Below, piece after piece: positions 1-7,271 of a stretch of 10,238 nucleotides of DNA. The DNA comes from Rhodobacterales bacterium CG2_30_65_12 (lineage in GTDB: Bacteria > Pseudomonadota > Alphaproteobacteria > Rhodobacterales > Rhodobacteraceae), in NCBI GenBank assembly GCA_001873585.1, contig MNZL01000116.1, positions 1 to 10,238 on the forward strand, read 5' to 3'. The position numbers and the translations under genes are program-made. The notes beneath the pieces were generated by a model that did no database searches, was not told where the DNA came from, and saw nothing but the letters and a program-made list of their open reading frames with translations. Position 1 is the first letter of the stretch, and each line of letters opens with the position of its first letter.

Positions 1-2
1 TT

Positions 3-62
3 TCGCTCGACCGGGCCCATGTCTTCGACGCCGCAAGCCAGCAGTCGGTGAGGGTGCTCTGA
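3..62 (+). CDS. C-terminal end of a sugar ABC transporter ATP-binding protein (5' partial)
   Basis: The frame beginning at base 3 is open and ends with TGA at 60-62. It encodes 19 residues, SLDRAHVFDAASQQSVRVL. The pattern 'H-V/L-F-D-A-x-S/T-G/Q-x-x' close to a C-terminus is typical of the regulatory (TOBE-like) tail of MalK/UgpC-type ATPases that energise sugar or polyol ABC importers. The TGA shares its A with the ATG of the next gene (TGATG), so the two are translationally coupled and in one operon. That placement suggests the substrate of the importer is the sugar degraded by the genes downstream. Only the tail is visible, so the family call rests on a short motif plus context. Confidence 0.6.
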   Translation, partial: SLDRAHVFDAASQQSVRVL

Positions 63-1219
63 TGGCCCGGATTGCCCATGTTGAAATCCTGATGGTGGAT
101 CTACCGCCCACCGTGCAACGGGTCGATGCGATCCAGTCTTTCGTGAGCCAGGAAACGCCGCTCGTGCGGATCATCGACAGCGATGGTGCCGAGGGGGTGG
201 GCTATGCCTACACCATCGGGTCGGGCGGCCCGGCGACCATGAGCCTGCTCGCGCGCACACTCGCGCCCCGGCTGATCGGCCGAGAGGCAGAAGAGATCGA
301 GGCGATCTGGCGCGATCTCCTGTTCGCCACTCATGCCACCGCTGTGGGGGCGATCACGTCCCTTGCGCTCGCCGCAGTCGACACGGCGCTTTGGGATCTG
401 CGCTGCCGCCGCGCCGGGTTGCCGCTTTGGCGTCTGGCCGGGGGGGCGCAGGCGTCTGTGCCACTCTACACCACCGAGGGTGGTTGGCTGCACCTGCCCG
501 CTGAAGCGCTGGCCGAGGACGCCGCCGAGATGAAGGCGAAAGGCTTTTACGGGGCTAAGCTCAAGATCGGCAAGCCGTCGATCGCTGAAGACCGCGCCCG
601 GCTGGCCAAGGTGCGCGCGGCGGTTGGCGAGGATTTCCGGGTGATGGTCGATGCCAACCAGGCGTTCGATCTCGCCGAGGCGATGCGCCGCGCCGACATG
701 CTGGCCGAGGCACGGGTGGACTGGTTCGAGGAACCGATGCCCGCCGATAACATCGGTGCCCATGCCCTGCTCGCGCGTCACTCGCGTGTGCCCATCGCAG
801 TGGGCGAGAGCATGTATTCGCAGGCGCAGTTCAAGGATTATCTCGAACAGGGCGCGGCCAGCATCGTGCAGGCCGACGTCGCCCGGATCGGCGGCATCAC
901 CCCCTGGCTCAAGGTTGCCCACATGGCCGAGGGGTTCAACGTGGCGATCTGCCCGCATTTCCTGATGGAGCTGCACGTGAGCCTCGTCTGTGCGGTGCCG
1001 AATGCGCCGTTTCTCGAATATATCCCGCAACTCGACGCTATCATCACCTCGCGGCTCGATATCAAAGAGGGGCGCGCGCATCCGCCCAAGGCCCCGGGCC
1101 TCGGTATCGAATGGGATTGGGGCGTGATCCGCGAGCGGCTCGTGGCCGGTACACATCACACATTTGGCGGAGGAGAGACACATGCAGCGCATGGGCATGG
1201 TCATCGGGCTGAAGCCTGA
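62..1219 (+). CDS. Mandelate racemase/muconate lactonizing-family sugar acid dehydratase (enolase superfamily)
   Basis: A complete 385-residue enolase-superfamily protein, normal length for the mandelate racemase subgroup. An N-terminal capping domain (about 1-125) precedes a TIM-barrel domain. Active-site residues visible: the KxK pair K166/K168 (KLKIG), metal ligands D197 (VDANQ), E223 (FEEP) and E249 (GES), the D272/H299 catalytic dyad (QADVARIGG and CPHF), and E319 (FLEY). Enzymes with this layout take a proton alpha to a carboxylate, and most sugar-linked members dehydrate aldonates or aldarates to 2-keto-3-deoxy acids. In this operon L-fuconate or L-rhamnonate dehydratase is the likeliest role; galactarate/talarate or L-lyxonate dehydratase are alternatives that sequence alone cannot exclude. 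The start follows a GAGGG site near 50-54 and overlaps the previous stop. The last 13 codons overlap rhaM, giving an odd His-rich tail. Confidence 0.9.
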   Translation: MARIAHVEILMVDLPPTVQRVDAIQSFVSQETPLVRIIDSDGAEGVGYAYTIGSGGPATMSLLARTLAPRLIGREAEEIEAIWRDLLFATHATAVGAITSLALAAVDTALWDLRCRRAGLPLWRLAGGAQASVPLYTTEGGWLHLPAEALAEDAAEMKAKGFYGAKLKIGKPSIAEDRARLAKVRAAVGEDFRVMVDANQAFDLAEAMRRADMLAEARVDWFEEPMPADNIGAHALLARHSRVPIAVGESMYSQAQFKDYLEQGAASIVQADVARIGGITPWLKVAHMAEGFNVAICPHFLMELHVSLVCAVPNAPFLEYIPQLDAIITSRLDIKEGRAHPPKAPGLGIEWDWGVIRERLVAGTHHTFGGGETHAAHGHGHRAEA

Positions 1220-1511
1220 GAAGGTCGAGGCATACAAGCGGCTGCACGCAAACGTCTGGCCCGAGATCCTCAACATGATCTCGAAATGCAACATCACCAA
1301 CTACTCGATCTTCCTCAAGCAGCCGGAAAACCTGCTGTTCGGCTACTGGGAATACACCGGTGAAGATTTCGAGGCCGATGCCGCGAAGATGGCCGCCGAT
1401 CCGAAAACTCAGGAATGGTGGGATGTCTGCATGCCCTGTCAGGTGCCGCTCGATACCCGCAACGAGGGTGAATGGTGGTCGATGATGGAGGAGGTTTTTC
1501 ACCATGACTGA
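1182..1511 (+). CDS. rhaM: L-rhamnose mutarotase family protein
   Basis: A 109-residue protein of the RhaM/YiiL family, which interconverts alpha and beta anomers of L-rhamnose and similar sugars so that an anomer-specific dehydrogenase or isomerase is not limited. The start MQRMGMVIGLKPEK and the segment YKRLHANVWPEIL are characteristic. Y18, H22 and Y41 fall at the positions known as active-site residues in E. coli YiiL, and the paired W79-W80 is present. The start at ATG 1182 is preferred over an upstream TTG (1164) because a strong GGAGGAGA site (1169-1176) lies just before it and the resulting length is the family norm. The gene overlaps the preceding dehydratase by 38 bases and the next gene by 8. 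Family membership is secure; the sugar (rhamnose, fucose or other) is inferred. Confidence 0.88.
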   Translation: MQRMGMVIGLKPEKVEAYKRLHANVWPEILNMISKCNITNYSIFLKQPENLLFGYWEYTGEDFEADAAKMAADPKTQEWWDVCMPCQVPLDTRNEGEWWSMMEEVFHHD

Positions 1512-2157
1512 TGCTGACCGGATTACCCAACTGAAGGCGTGTTACACCTCGGTCGTGCATGACGTCATGCGCGCGATGGGGCTGCGCAACTTCACCCTGC
1601 CGCCCGCACTGCGCCCGCTGCAGCCGGAGATGACGCTTACCGGCCCGGCCTGGACGGTGGCGGGCCGGATCGACGAAACCGCCGATCCGCACGAAACGCT
1701 TCTGGCCTGGACGGGGCTTCTGTCGAAAGCTCGCGCCGGGCATGTCTGGACGGCCCAGCCGCATAACGCGACCGTGGCGCAGATGGGTGAGCTTTCCGCC
1801 GAGACGCTGCACCGCAAGGGCGTGTTGGGCTGCGTCGTCGACGGCGGCCTGCGCGACACCAACTTTCTCCTGCGGCTCGGCTTTCCGTGCTGGGGCAGCT
1901 TCCATACCCCGCGCGACGTGGTGGGGCTGTGGCTGCCCACGGCGACGGAGGTTGAGATCATGATCGGCGAGGTTGCCATCGCGCCCGGCGACTGGCTGCA
2001 CGGTGACCGCGACGGCATGGTGCGCATTCCCGCAGCCGTGCTCGACGAGGTGATCCCTGCCGCCATCACGGCGATGAACACTGAAAGCAAGGTGCGCAAA
2101 GCGATCCTCGAGGGGATGGATCCGCAAGAAGCCTATCTACAGTGGGGCAAGTTTTAG
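1504..2157 (+). CDS. RraA-like / HMG-aldolase family protein (possible 2-keto acid aldolase)
   Basis: A 217-residue member of the RraA/4-hydroxy-4-methyl-2-oxoglutarate aldolase fold (often annotated 'dimethylmenaquinone methyltransferase'). Visible signatures are HDVMRAMG near the N-terminus, GELSAE (95-100), the VVDGGLRD block with R117-D118 (substrate and metal site in the class II pyruvate aldolases of this family), and the GDRDGMVRIP turn (167-176). Proven aldolases of the family split 4-hydroxy-2-oxo acids into pyruvate plus another product. Here it could cleave a 2-keto-3-deoxy sugar acid or a derivative, a branch parallel to the FAH hydrolase route. ATG 1504 overlaps the rhaM stop by 8 bases and follows GGAGGAGG at 1487-1494. 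RraA-type regulators share the fold, but the operon context makes a catabolic lyase far more likely. Confidence 0.8.
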   Translation: MTDADRITQLKACYTSVVHDVMRAMGLRNFTLPPALRPLQPEMTLTGPAWTVAGRIDETADPHETLLAWTGLLSKARAGHVWTAQPHNATVAQMGELSAETLHRKGVLGCVVDGGLRDTNFLLRLGFPCWGSFHTPRDVVGLWLPTATEVEIMIGEVAIAPGDWLHGDRDGMVRIPAAVLDEVIPAAITAMNTESKVRKAILEGMDPQEAYLQWGKF

Positions 2158-2159
2158 CC

Positions 2160-3272
2160 ATGAAGATCGCCGCCCTCGACATCCGCGCATGCCGCCACGA
2201 CTCCGCCACGATACCCGGCGCGGCAATGCGCGACGGCCAAACCCGCGAGGGGCTGGAGTTCCTCGTCTACACGATGCGCACCGAAGACGGGCGCAGCGCC
2301 TCGATGTTCGGCTTTGCCGGACGCTCGGCGCTTGGGGCGGCGCATCAGGCGGCGGCCTCGCTTCGGCCATTCCTCCTGGGTCGCGATGCGCGCGACCGCG
2401 AGGCGATCTGGCACGACTGGCGCACCGCCGACCGCTGGTGGCATCATTTGCCGATCTACACCTTCGGCCCGGTTGACTGCTGCCTTTGGCTGCTGGCGGC
2501 CGAGGCGGCTGGCGAGCCGCTTTGGCGCTTCATCGGCGGCGCGCGTGCGCAGGTGCCGGCCTATGCTTCATCGCTCGTTCTGGCCGACGCCGAAGCCTAC
2601 GCCGCCGAGGCCGTCGCGGTGCGCGATGCCGGGATGAAAGCCTACAAGATTCACCCTCCGGGTCAGTTGCTGGCGCAGGATATCGAGATCCACCGTGAAG
2701 TGCGCGCGGCGGTGGGCGATGATTTCGCCCTCATGTCGGACCCGGTTCAACCCTACACCTACGACGAGGCGCTGCGCCTCGGTCGCGAGCTGGAACGCCT
2801 CGGCTATCTCTGGCTGGAGGAGCCGCTGCCTGATGAGGCCTTCGGCGCGCTGCGCGAACTGACCCGTGCGCTCGACATTCCGGTGGTGGGCACCGAGGTT
2901 CTGGCAAAGCACCCCTATTCGGTGGCCGAGTGCATCGCCACCCGGGTGGTCGATGCCGTGCGCGCCGATCCAAGCTGGTCCGGCGGCGTCACCGGCACGC
3001 TCAAGACGGCCCGGCTGGCGGAGGCCTTTCACGTGAACTGTGAGCTGCACACCACGATTTTCCACCCGCTCGAGATGGTGAACCTCCACCTGGCCGGCGC
3101 GATCCGCAATTGCAGCTATTTCGAGGTGCTCTGGCCAATGGAGACTTTCGCCTTCGGGCTCGATCGCCCGTTGCCCATTCGCGATGGCATCGCGCATCTG
3201 CCAGACACCCCCGGCCTCGGCGCCGCGCTCGACTGGGACATGATCGACAATGCGACGATTGAAAGGGTTTGA
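2160..3272 (+). CDS. Second, divergent enolase-superfamily (mandelate racemase-like) dehydratase
   Basis: A 370-residue enolase-superfamily protein, clearly not a recent duplicate of the first. From ATG 2160 the barrel residues are K163 (AYKIHP), D194 (MSDPVQ), E220 (WLEEP), E246 (VGTEVL), D270 (RADPSW) and H297 (CELHTT), with E322 near the end (FEVL). The Asp/His dyad and metal ligands are therefore kept, but the first Lys of the usual KxK is replaced (A-Y-K) and the VDAN motif becomes SDPV. This points to an acid-sugar dehydratase or epimerase with a different substrate or stereochemistry from the first enzyme. The start is 2 bases after the rraA-like stop; an in-frame GTG at 2142 would add six residues but lies inside the previous gene and lacks a better ribosome site. 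Substrate unknown. Confidence 0.87.
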   Translation: MKIAALDIRACRHDSATIPGAAMRDGQTREGLEFLVYTMRTEDGRSASMFGFAGRSALGAAHQAAASLRPFLLGRDARDREAIWHDWRTADRWWHHLPIYTFGPVDCCLWLLAAEAAGEPLWRFIGGARAQVPAYASSLVLADAEAYAAEAVAVRDAGMKAYKIHPPGQLLAQDIEIHREVRAAVGDDFALMSDPVQPYTYDEALRLGRELERLGYLWLEEPLPDEAFGALRELTRALDIPVVGTEVLAKHPYSVAECIATRVVDAVRADPSWSGGVTGTLKTARLAEAFHVNCELHTTIFHPLEMVNLHLAGAIRNCSYFEVLWPMETFAFGLDRPLPIRDGIAHLPDTPGLGAALDWDMIDNATIERV

Positions 3273-3275
3273 GCC

Positions 3276-3584
3276 GTGACCGACCAACGCCTCCTTCTGT
3301 TGTCACCTGATGACAACGTCTTCGTTCTGCGCGGCGCCATCGAGGCGGGTGAGACGGTGGCGCTCGAAATCGGCGAAGCCACGTTACCCGCGCGCCTCGG
3401 TATGGGACACAAGATCGCTCGGGAAGCGATTTCGCCGGGCGATAAGATCGTCAAATACGGCGCGCCCATCGGCACCGCCACCGCCGAGATCGCGCCGGGC
3501 GCGCATGTGCATGTGCACAATGTCAAAAGCGACCACACGCCAACATATGCGCTGGCTGAAACGTCTCAGGAGGTGCCGCGATGA
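3276..3584 (+). CDS. UxaA-family small subunit (SAF domain, altronate dehydratase N-terminal type)
   Basis: A 102-residue SAF-domain protein matching the N-terminal part of altronate dehydratase UxaA, or the separate small subunit in two-gene versions. Visible motifs are LGMGHKIA (41-48), PGDKIVKYGAPIG (54-66) and the HVHVHN segment (77-82), typical of this small beta-clip domain. It starts at GTG 3276, three bases after the preceding stop, with an AAAGGG site at 3262-3267. It ends in an ATGA overlap with the large subunit, which supports a two-subunit enzyme. UxaA-type enzymes are iron-dependent dehydratases of sugar acids. Sulfolactate sulfo-lyase (SuyA/SuyB) has the same split architecture, but no sulfonate gene is nearby to favour it. 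Confidence 0.85.
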   Translation: MTDQRLLLLSPDDNVFVLRGAIEAGETVALEIGEATLPARLGMGHKIAREAISPGDKIVKYGAPIGTATAEIAPGAHVHVHNVKSDHTPTYALAETSQEVPR

Positions 3585-4765
3585 AGGGATATGTCAGATC
3601 TGACGGGCGCAAGGGCATTCGCAATCTCGTGGCGGTGGCCTATCTGGTGGAATGCGCCCATCACGTCGCGCGCGAAATAGTCGCCCTGCAGCGTGAGCAG
3701 GCGCATCTTATCGGCTTTCCGGGCTGTTTTCCCAACGCCTATGCCCAGCAGATGATGGAGCGGCTTTGCACGCATCCCAACGTTGGCGGGGTGGTGCTGG
3801 TTTCGCTCGGCTGCGAAAGCTTCGACCGGCACGCGCTGGCCGAGACGATCCGCGCCACTGGCCGCCCGATGGAAACGCTGGTGATCCAGCGCGACGGCGG
3901 CACGCGGGCGACGATCGAGGCGGGGCACGCCGCGGTGGCGCGCATCGCGGCTGAGATCGCCGACGCACCGATGGTGCCCTTGGAGATCTCCGAGCTTGTG
4001 GTGGGCACCGTCTGTGGCGGCTCCGACGGCACCAGCGGCATCTCCGGCAACCCCGCGGTGGGGCGCTGTTTCGACCAGCTTGTGGAGGCCGGGGCGGCAT
4101 GTATCTTCGAGGAAACCGGAGAGTTGATCGGCTGCGAGGGGATCATGGCCGCGCGCGCCGCCACGCCGGAACTGGCCGAGGAAATCCGCGCCGCGGTCGA
4201 CAAGGCGGCGGCCTATTACGCCACGCTCGGCTTTGGCAGTTTCGCCGCCGGCAATGCCGAAGGCGGGCTGACCACGATCGAGGAAAAATCGCTGGGCGCC
4301 TATGCAAAGTCGGGGCAGTCGCAGATTTCGGGCCTGATCAAGCCCGGCGATATTCCCCCGAAGGGCGGGCTTTATCTGATGGACGTGGTGCCCGATGGCG
4401 AGGTGCGGTTCGGGTTTCCAAACATCTCCGACAACGCTGAGATCGTCGAGATGATGGCCTCGGGCGCGCATATGACGCTGTTCGTCACCGGGCGCGGCTC
4501 GGTTGTGGGATCTGCGCTCGCGCCGGTGATCAAGATCGCCGCCAACCCGCACATGTATGAGCGCCTGCGCGATGACATGGACATCAACGCCGGCCGCATC
4601 ATCACTGAGGGTGCGAGCATCGATGAGGTTGGGCGCGAAATCCTCGATCTCGTCGCGCGTGTGGCGTCGGGCGAGCGGACCAGATCGGAAGAGTTGGGCC
4701 ACACCGAGTTCATCCTCACCTACAAGAGTTTCGAGCCGATCGGGCCAGCCTGCCTGCCGGTGTGA
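3581..4765 (+). CDS. UxaA-family large subunit (altronate dehydratase-like / sulfo-lyase-like)
   Basis: A 394-residue protein that covers the UxaA C-terminal catalytic region and starts at its classic beginning, GYVRSDGRKGIRN. Conserved blocks are GFPGCFPN (C49), LGCES (C78), VGTVCGGSDGTSG (C145) with NPAVG, ETGELIGCEG (C185), EEKSLGAYAKSG, FPNISDNAE and TGRGSVVG with PVIKIAANP. The conserved cysteines suit the metal-dependent mechanism of this family. ATG 3581 overlaps the small-subunit stop by 4 bases and follows AGGAGG at 3568-3573. Expected reaction: beta-elimination, normally of water from a sugar acid to give a 2-keto-3-deoxy acid; loss of sulfite is the SuyB alternative. It is the third elimination-type enzyme in the operon, and its substrate cannot be named from sequence. 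Confidence 0.87.
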   Translation: MKGYVRSDGRKGIRNLVAVAYLVECAHHVAREIVALQREQAHLIGFPGCFPNAYAQQMMERLCTHPNVGGVVLVSLGCESFDRHALAETIRATGRPMETLVIQRDGGTRATIEAGHAAVARIAAEIADAPMVPLEISELVVGTVCGGSDGTSGISGNPAVGRCFDQLVEAGAACIFEETGELIGCEGIMAARAATPELAEEIRAAVDKAAAYYATLGFGSFAAGNAEGGLTTIEEKSLGAYAKSGQSQISGLIKPGDIPPKGGLYLMDVVPDGEVRFGFPNISDNAEIVEMMASGAHMTLFVTGRGSVVGSALAPVIKIAANPHMYERLRDDMDINAGRIITEGASIDEVGREILDLVARVASGERTRSEELGHTEFILTYKSFEPIGPACLPV

Positions 4766-4782
4766 ACGAGAAAGGACATTAC

Positions 4783-5514
4783 ATGGATCGACTGAAGGGA
4801 AAGACCTGCCTGGTTACTGCGGCGGGGCAGGGCATCGGCCGGGCCTCGGCGCTGGCTATGGCCGCCGAGGGCGCGCGGGTGATCGCGACCGATATCAACG
4901 AGGCGGCGCTGGGCACGCTCGACGGGGTGGAAACCCGCCGTCTCGATGTTCTCGACGGCACTGCGATCTCGGCGCTGGCCGGCGAGATCGGCACGCCCGA
5001 CGTTCTGTTCAACTGCGCCGGTTTCGTCGCCAATGGCACGATCCTTGACTGTGACGAGGCAGACTGGGATTTCTCCTTCGATCTCAACGTGAAGGCGATG
5101 TATCGCATGATCCGCGCCTTGCTGCCGGGGATGGTCGAAAACGGCGGTGGGTCGATCGTCAACATGTCGTCGGTCGCCTCATCGGTGATCGCCGCGCCCA
5201 ACCGCTTCGTCTACGGCGCGACCAAGGCGGCGGTGATCGGGCTCACCAAGTCAGTCGCGGCCGATTTCGTCTCGAAGGGCATTCGCTGCAACGCGGTCTG
5301 CCCCGGCACGGTAGAATCGCCCTCGCTCGAGGACCGGCTGAAAGCTACGGGCGACTACGAGACCGCCCGCGCCGCCTTCACATCACGCCAGCCGATGGGC
5401 CGGATCGCCACCGCCGAGGAGATCGCCGCGCTCGTGGTCTATCTTGCGTCCGACGAGTCCTCCTATACCACCGGGGTGGCGCACGTCATCGACGGCGGCT
5501 GGTCGAACATCTGA
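4783..5514 (+). CDS. SDR-family NAD(P) oxidoreductase, probable 2-keto-3-deoxy sugar acid (fuconate-type) dehydrogenase
   Basis: A 243-residue classical short-chain dehydrogenase. The Rossmann motif is TAAGQGIG (12-19); D37 at the end of beta-2 (IATDIN) suggests a preference for NAD. NCAG (77-80), N102, S129-S130 and the YGATK motif (Y144, K148) complete the catalytic set, and HVIDGGW closes the fold. The TAA-x-QGIG and IATDIN signatures resemble the BDH2/DHRS6-like group, which includes 2-keto-3-deoxy-L-fuconate dehydrogenase of oxidative fucose and rhamnose pathways. With the FAH hydrolase next door, oxidation of the C4 hydroxyl of a 2-keto-3-deoxy acid is the preferred role; being the missing sugar 1-dehydrogenase is the alternative. 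ATG 4783 is chosen because AAAGGA (4771-4776) is well placed; the in-frame GTG at 4762 overlaps the previous gene. Confidence 0.88.
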   Translation: MDRLKGKTCLVTAAGQGIGRASALAMAAEGARVIATDINEAALGTLDGVETRRLDVLDGTAISALAGEIGTPDVLFNCAGFVANGTILDCDEADWDFSFDLNVKAMYRMIRALLPGMVENGGGSIVNMSSVASSVIAAPNRFVYGATKAAVIGLTKSVAADFVSKGIRCNAVCPGTVESPSLEDRLKATGDYETARAAFTSRQPMGRIATAEEIAALVVYLASDESSYTTGVAHVIDGGWSNI

Positions 5515-5528
5515 ACAAGGAACATGCC

Positions 5529-6389
5529 ATGAAACTGATTCGTTTTGGTGCCGCAGGCGCGGAAAAACCCGGTTTGATCGACGCCGCCGGCACGGCCCGA
5601 GACCTTAGCGGAATTGTACCCGATATCTCCGGGGCCACCCTGTCTGATGCCGGTCTTGAGGCGATCCGCGCGGTCGATCCCGAAAGCCTGCCGAAAGTGC
5701 CCGAGGGCGCACGCCTCGGCCCCTGTGTTGGTGGTACGGGCAAATTCATCTGCATCGGACTGAACTATTCTGACCACGCGGCGGAATCGGGTATGGAGGT
5801 GCCCGAGGAGCCGATCATCTTCCAGAAGGCCACCAGCGCGATCTGCGGCCCCGATGACCCTATCATCATTCCGCGCGGGTCGGAAAAGACAGATTGGGAA
5901 GTCGAACTGGCGGTCATCATCGGCAAACGGGCGAAGTACGTCTCCGAGGCCGAGGCGTTTGACTACGTCGCGGGCTACGCGGTGACCAACGATGTCTCCG
6001 AACGCGCGTTCCAGATCGAGCGCGCGGGGCAATGGACCAAGGGCAAGAGTTGCGACAATTTTGGCCAGATCGGCCCCTGGTTGGTGACGCGCGACGAGCT
6101 GCCTGATCCGCAGAACCTGCGGCTGTGGCTCAAGCTCAACGGCGAGATGGTGCAAGATGGCTCGACGCGCACGATGGTTTTCGGCGTCGCCCATCTGGTG
6201 AGCTACCTGAGCCAGTTCATGTCGCTGCACCCTGGCGACGTGATCTCCACTGGCACGCCACCGGGTGTGGGGCTGGGGATGAAACCGCCGCGCTACCTGA
6301 GCCCCGGCGATGTGGTCGACCTCGGCATCGACGGTCTCGGCATGCAACGCCAGGACGTGATCGCCGACCCGGAGGGAGGCCCGGCATGA
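5529..6389 (+). CDS. Fumarylacetoacetate hydrolase (FAH) family, probable 2,4-diketo-3-deoxy sugar acid hydrolase
   Basis: A 286-residue FAH-superfamily protein. The signature pieces are FICIGLNYSDHAAE (H83), PIIFQK, the metal carboxylates E124 and E126 (DWEVELAVIIG) with D155 (VTNDVSER), KGKSCDNFGQIGPW (171-184) and ISTGTPPGVG (239-248). Members with this layout split or lyse small beta-diketo acids: fumarylpyruvate, and 2,4-diketo-3-deoxy-L-rhamnonate or -fuconate, the last giving pyruvate and L-lactate. Following an SDR of the ketodeoxyfuconate dehydrogenase type and preceding a lactate-oxidase-type gene, this hydrolase role fits best. It sits 14 bases after the SDR gene with AAGGA at 5517-5521, and overlaps the next gene by ATGA. 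Ureidoglycolate lyase is a common mis-annotation of close relatives. Confidence 0.88.
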   Translation: MKLIRFGAAGAEKPGLIDAAGTARDLSGIVPDISGATLSDAGLEAIRAVDPESLPKVPEGARLGPCVGGTGKFICIGLNYSDHAAESGMEVPEEPIIFQKATSAICGPDDPIIIPRGSEKTDWEVELAVIIGKRAKYVSEAEAFDYVAGYAVTNDVSERAFQIERAGQWTKGKSCDNFGQIGPWLVTRDELPDPQNLRLWLKLNGEMVQDGSTRTMVFGVAHLVSYLSQFMSLHPGDVISTGTPPGVGLGMKPPRYLSPGDVVDLGIDGLGMQRQDVIADPEGGPA

Positions 6390-7237
6390 TCGGTCTGATC
6401 GACACGCACCAGCACCTGATCTATCCCGACGTTGCCAGCTACGGGTGGACCGCGGGCATCGCCGAGCTTGCGGGCAGATCCTTCACGGTTGCAGACTATC
6501 GCGCCCTGACCGCGGGTATGGGGATTGCGGGAACCCTGTTCATGGAGACGGCGGTGGACGATGGCGACATCCGCACCGAGACCGAATACATGGCCACGCT
6601 CGCTGGCGACCCGGCCAATGGCATCAGGGGTATCATCGCCACCGCCCGGCCCGAGACCGACGCAGGCTTCGAGGACTGGATAGACGAGGCGCACGAAATG
6701 GGCGCGGTCGGGTTTCGCCGCATCCTGCATGTGGTCGATGACGCGATGTCGACAACCGGCACTTTCCGCGCCAACGTCCGCAAGATCGGCGCGCGCGCTC
6801 TGACCTTCGATATGTGCTTCCTGGCCCGCCAGTTGCCGCTCGCCACCGAGCTTGCGGCGGCCTGCGACAACACCCACCTGATCCTCAACCATTGCGGCGT
6901 GCCCGATATTGCCGGTGGCGGGCTCGACCCGTGGCGCGAGCACATGAGCGCGCTCGCGGCGCTGCCCAATGTCACCTGCAAGCTCTCCGGCCTCATGGCC
7001 TATTGCGCGCCGGGCACGGCAAGCTACGATACGGTGAAACCCTACGTCGATCATGTGCTTGAGGTGTTCGGGCCGAAGCGCATGGTTTGGGGGGGCGACT
7101 GGCCGGTGGTGAACATGGGCAGTTCGTTGCCCCAATGGCTCGAAGTTACGCGCCAGATCCTCGATACGCTCAGCGCAGACGAGGCCCGCGCGCTGGCGCA
7201 GGGGACGGCGGCGGAGCTGTTTGGCCTCGACATCTGA
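6386..7237 (+). CDS. Amidohydrolase-2 family lactonase (L-fuconolactonase/L-rhamnonolactonase type)
   Basis: A 283-residue metal-dependent TIM-barrel hydrolase of the amidohydrolase-2 family. The metal motif DTHQHL (H8, H10) lies directly at the N-terminus, with GFRRILH (109-115), LNHCGVPD (H169), CKLSG (198-202) and WGGDWPV (D238) along the barrel, the usual spacing for L-fuconolactonase and related sugar lactonases (COG3618 type). It would open the aldono-lactone made by a sugar 1-dehydrogenase, feeding the dehydratase encoded first in the operon. ATG 6386 overlaps the FAH stop by 4 bases and follows GGAGGGAGG at 6371-6379. The frame stays open upstream to 6125, but that is only an alternate frame of the FAH gene. 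Lactonase function is well supported by family and context; which lactone is not. Confidence 0.87.
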   Translation: MIGLIDTHQHLIYPDVASYGWTAGIAELAGRSFTVADYRALTAGMGIAGTLFMETAVDDGDIRTETEYMATLAGDPANGIRGIIATARPETDAGFEDWIDEAHEMGAVGFRRILHVVDDAMSTTGTFRANVRKIGARALTFDMCFLARQLPLATELAAACDNTHLILNHCGVPDIAGGGLDPWREHMSALAALPNVTCKLSGLMAYCAPGTASYDTVKPYVDHVLEVFGPKRMVWGGDWPVVNMGSSLPQWLEVTRQILDTLSADEARALAQGTAAELFGLDI

Positions 7238-7271
7238 GCGGCGTAGTGACGGGACATTTGGGGAGGACGAC

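Noticed and set aside
101..4702. Long minus-strand open frames opposite the enolase-type and UxaA genes (for example 101-1300 and 3566-4702)
   Set aside because: They lie entirely opposite well-supported genes, carry no recognisable motifs, and are expected in GC-rich sequence with strong third-position bias.
4762..4782. GTG 4762 as the SDR start
   Set aside because: ATG 4783 has a better-placed AAAGGA site and gives the normal SDR N-terminus (MDRLKGKTCLVTAA).
6125..6385. N-terminal extension of the lactonase
   Set aside because: This is an alternate frame of the FAH gene; the lactonase has its metal motif at residues 6-11 from ATG 6386 and a strong ribosome site before that ATG.
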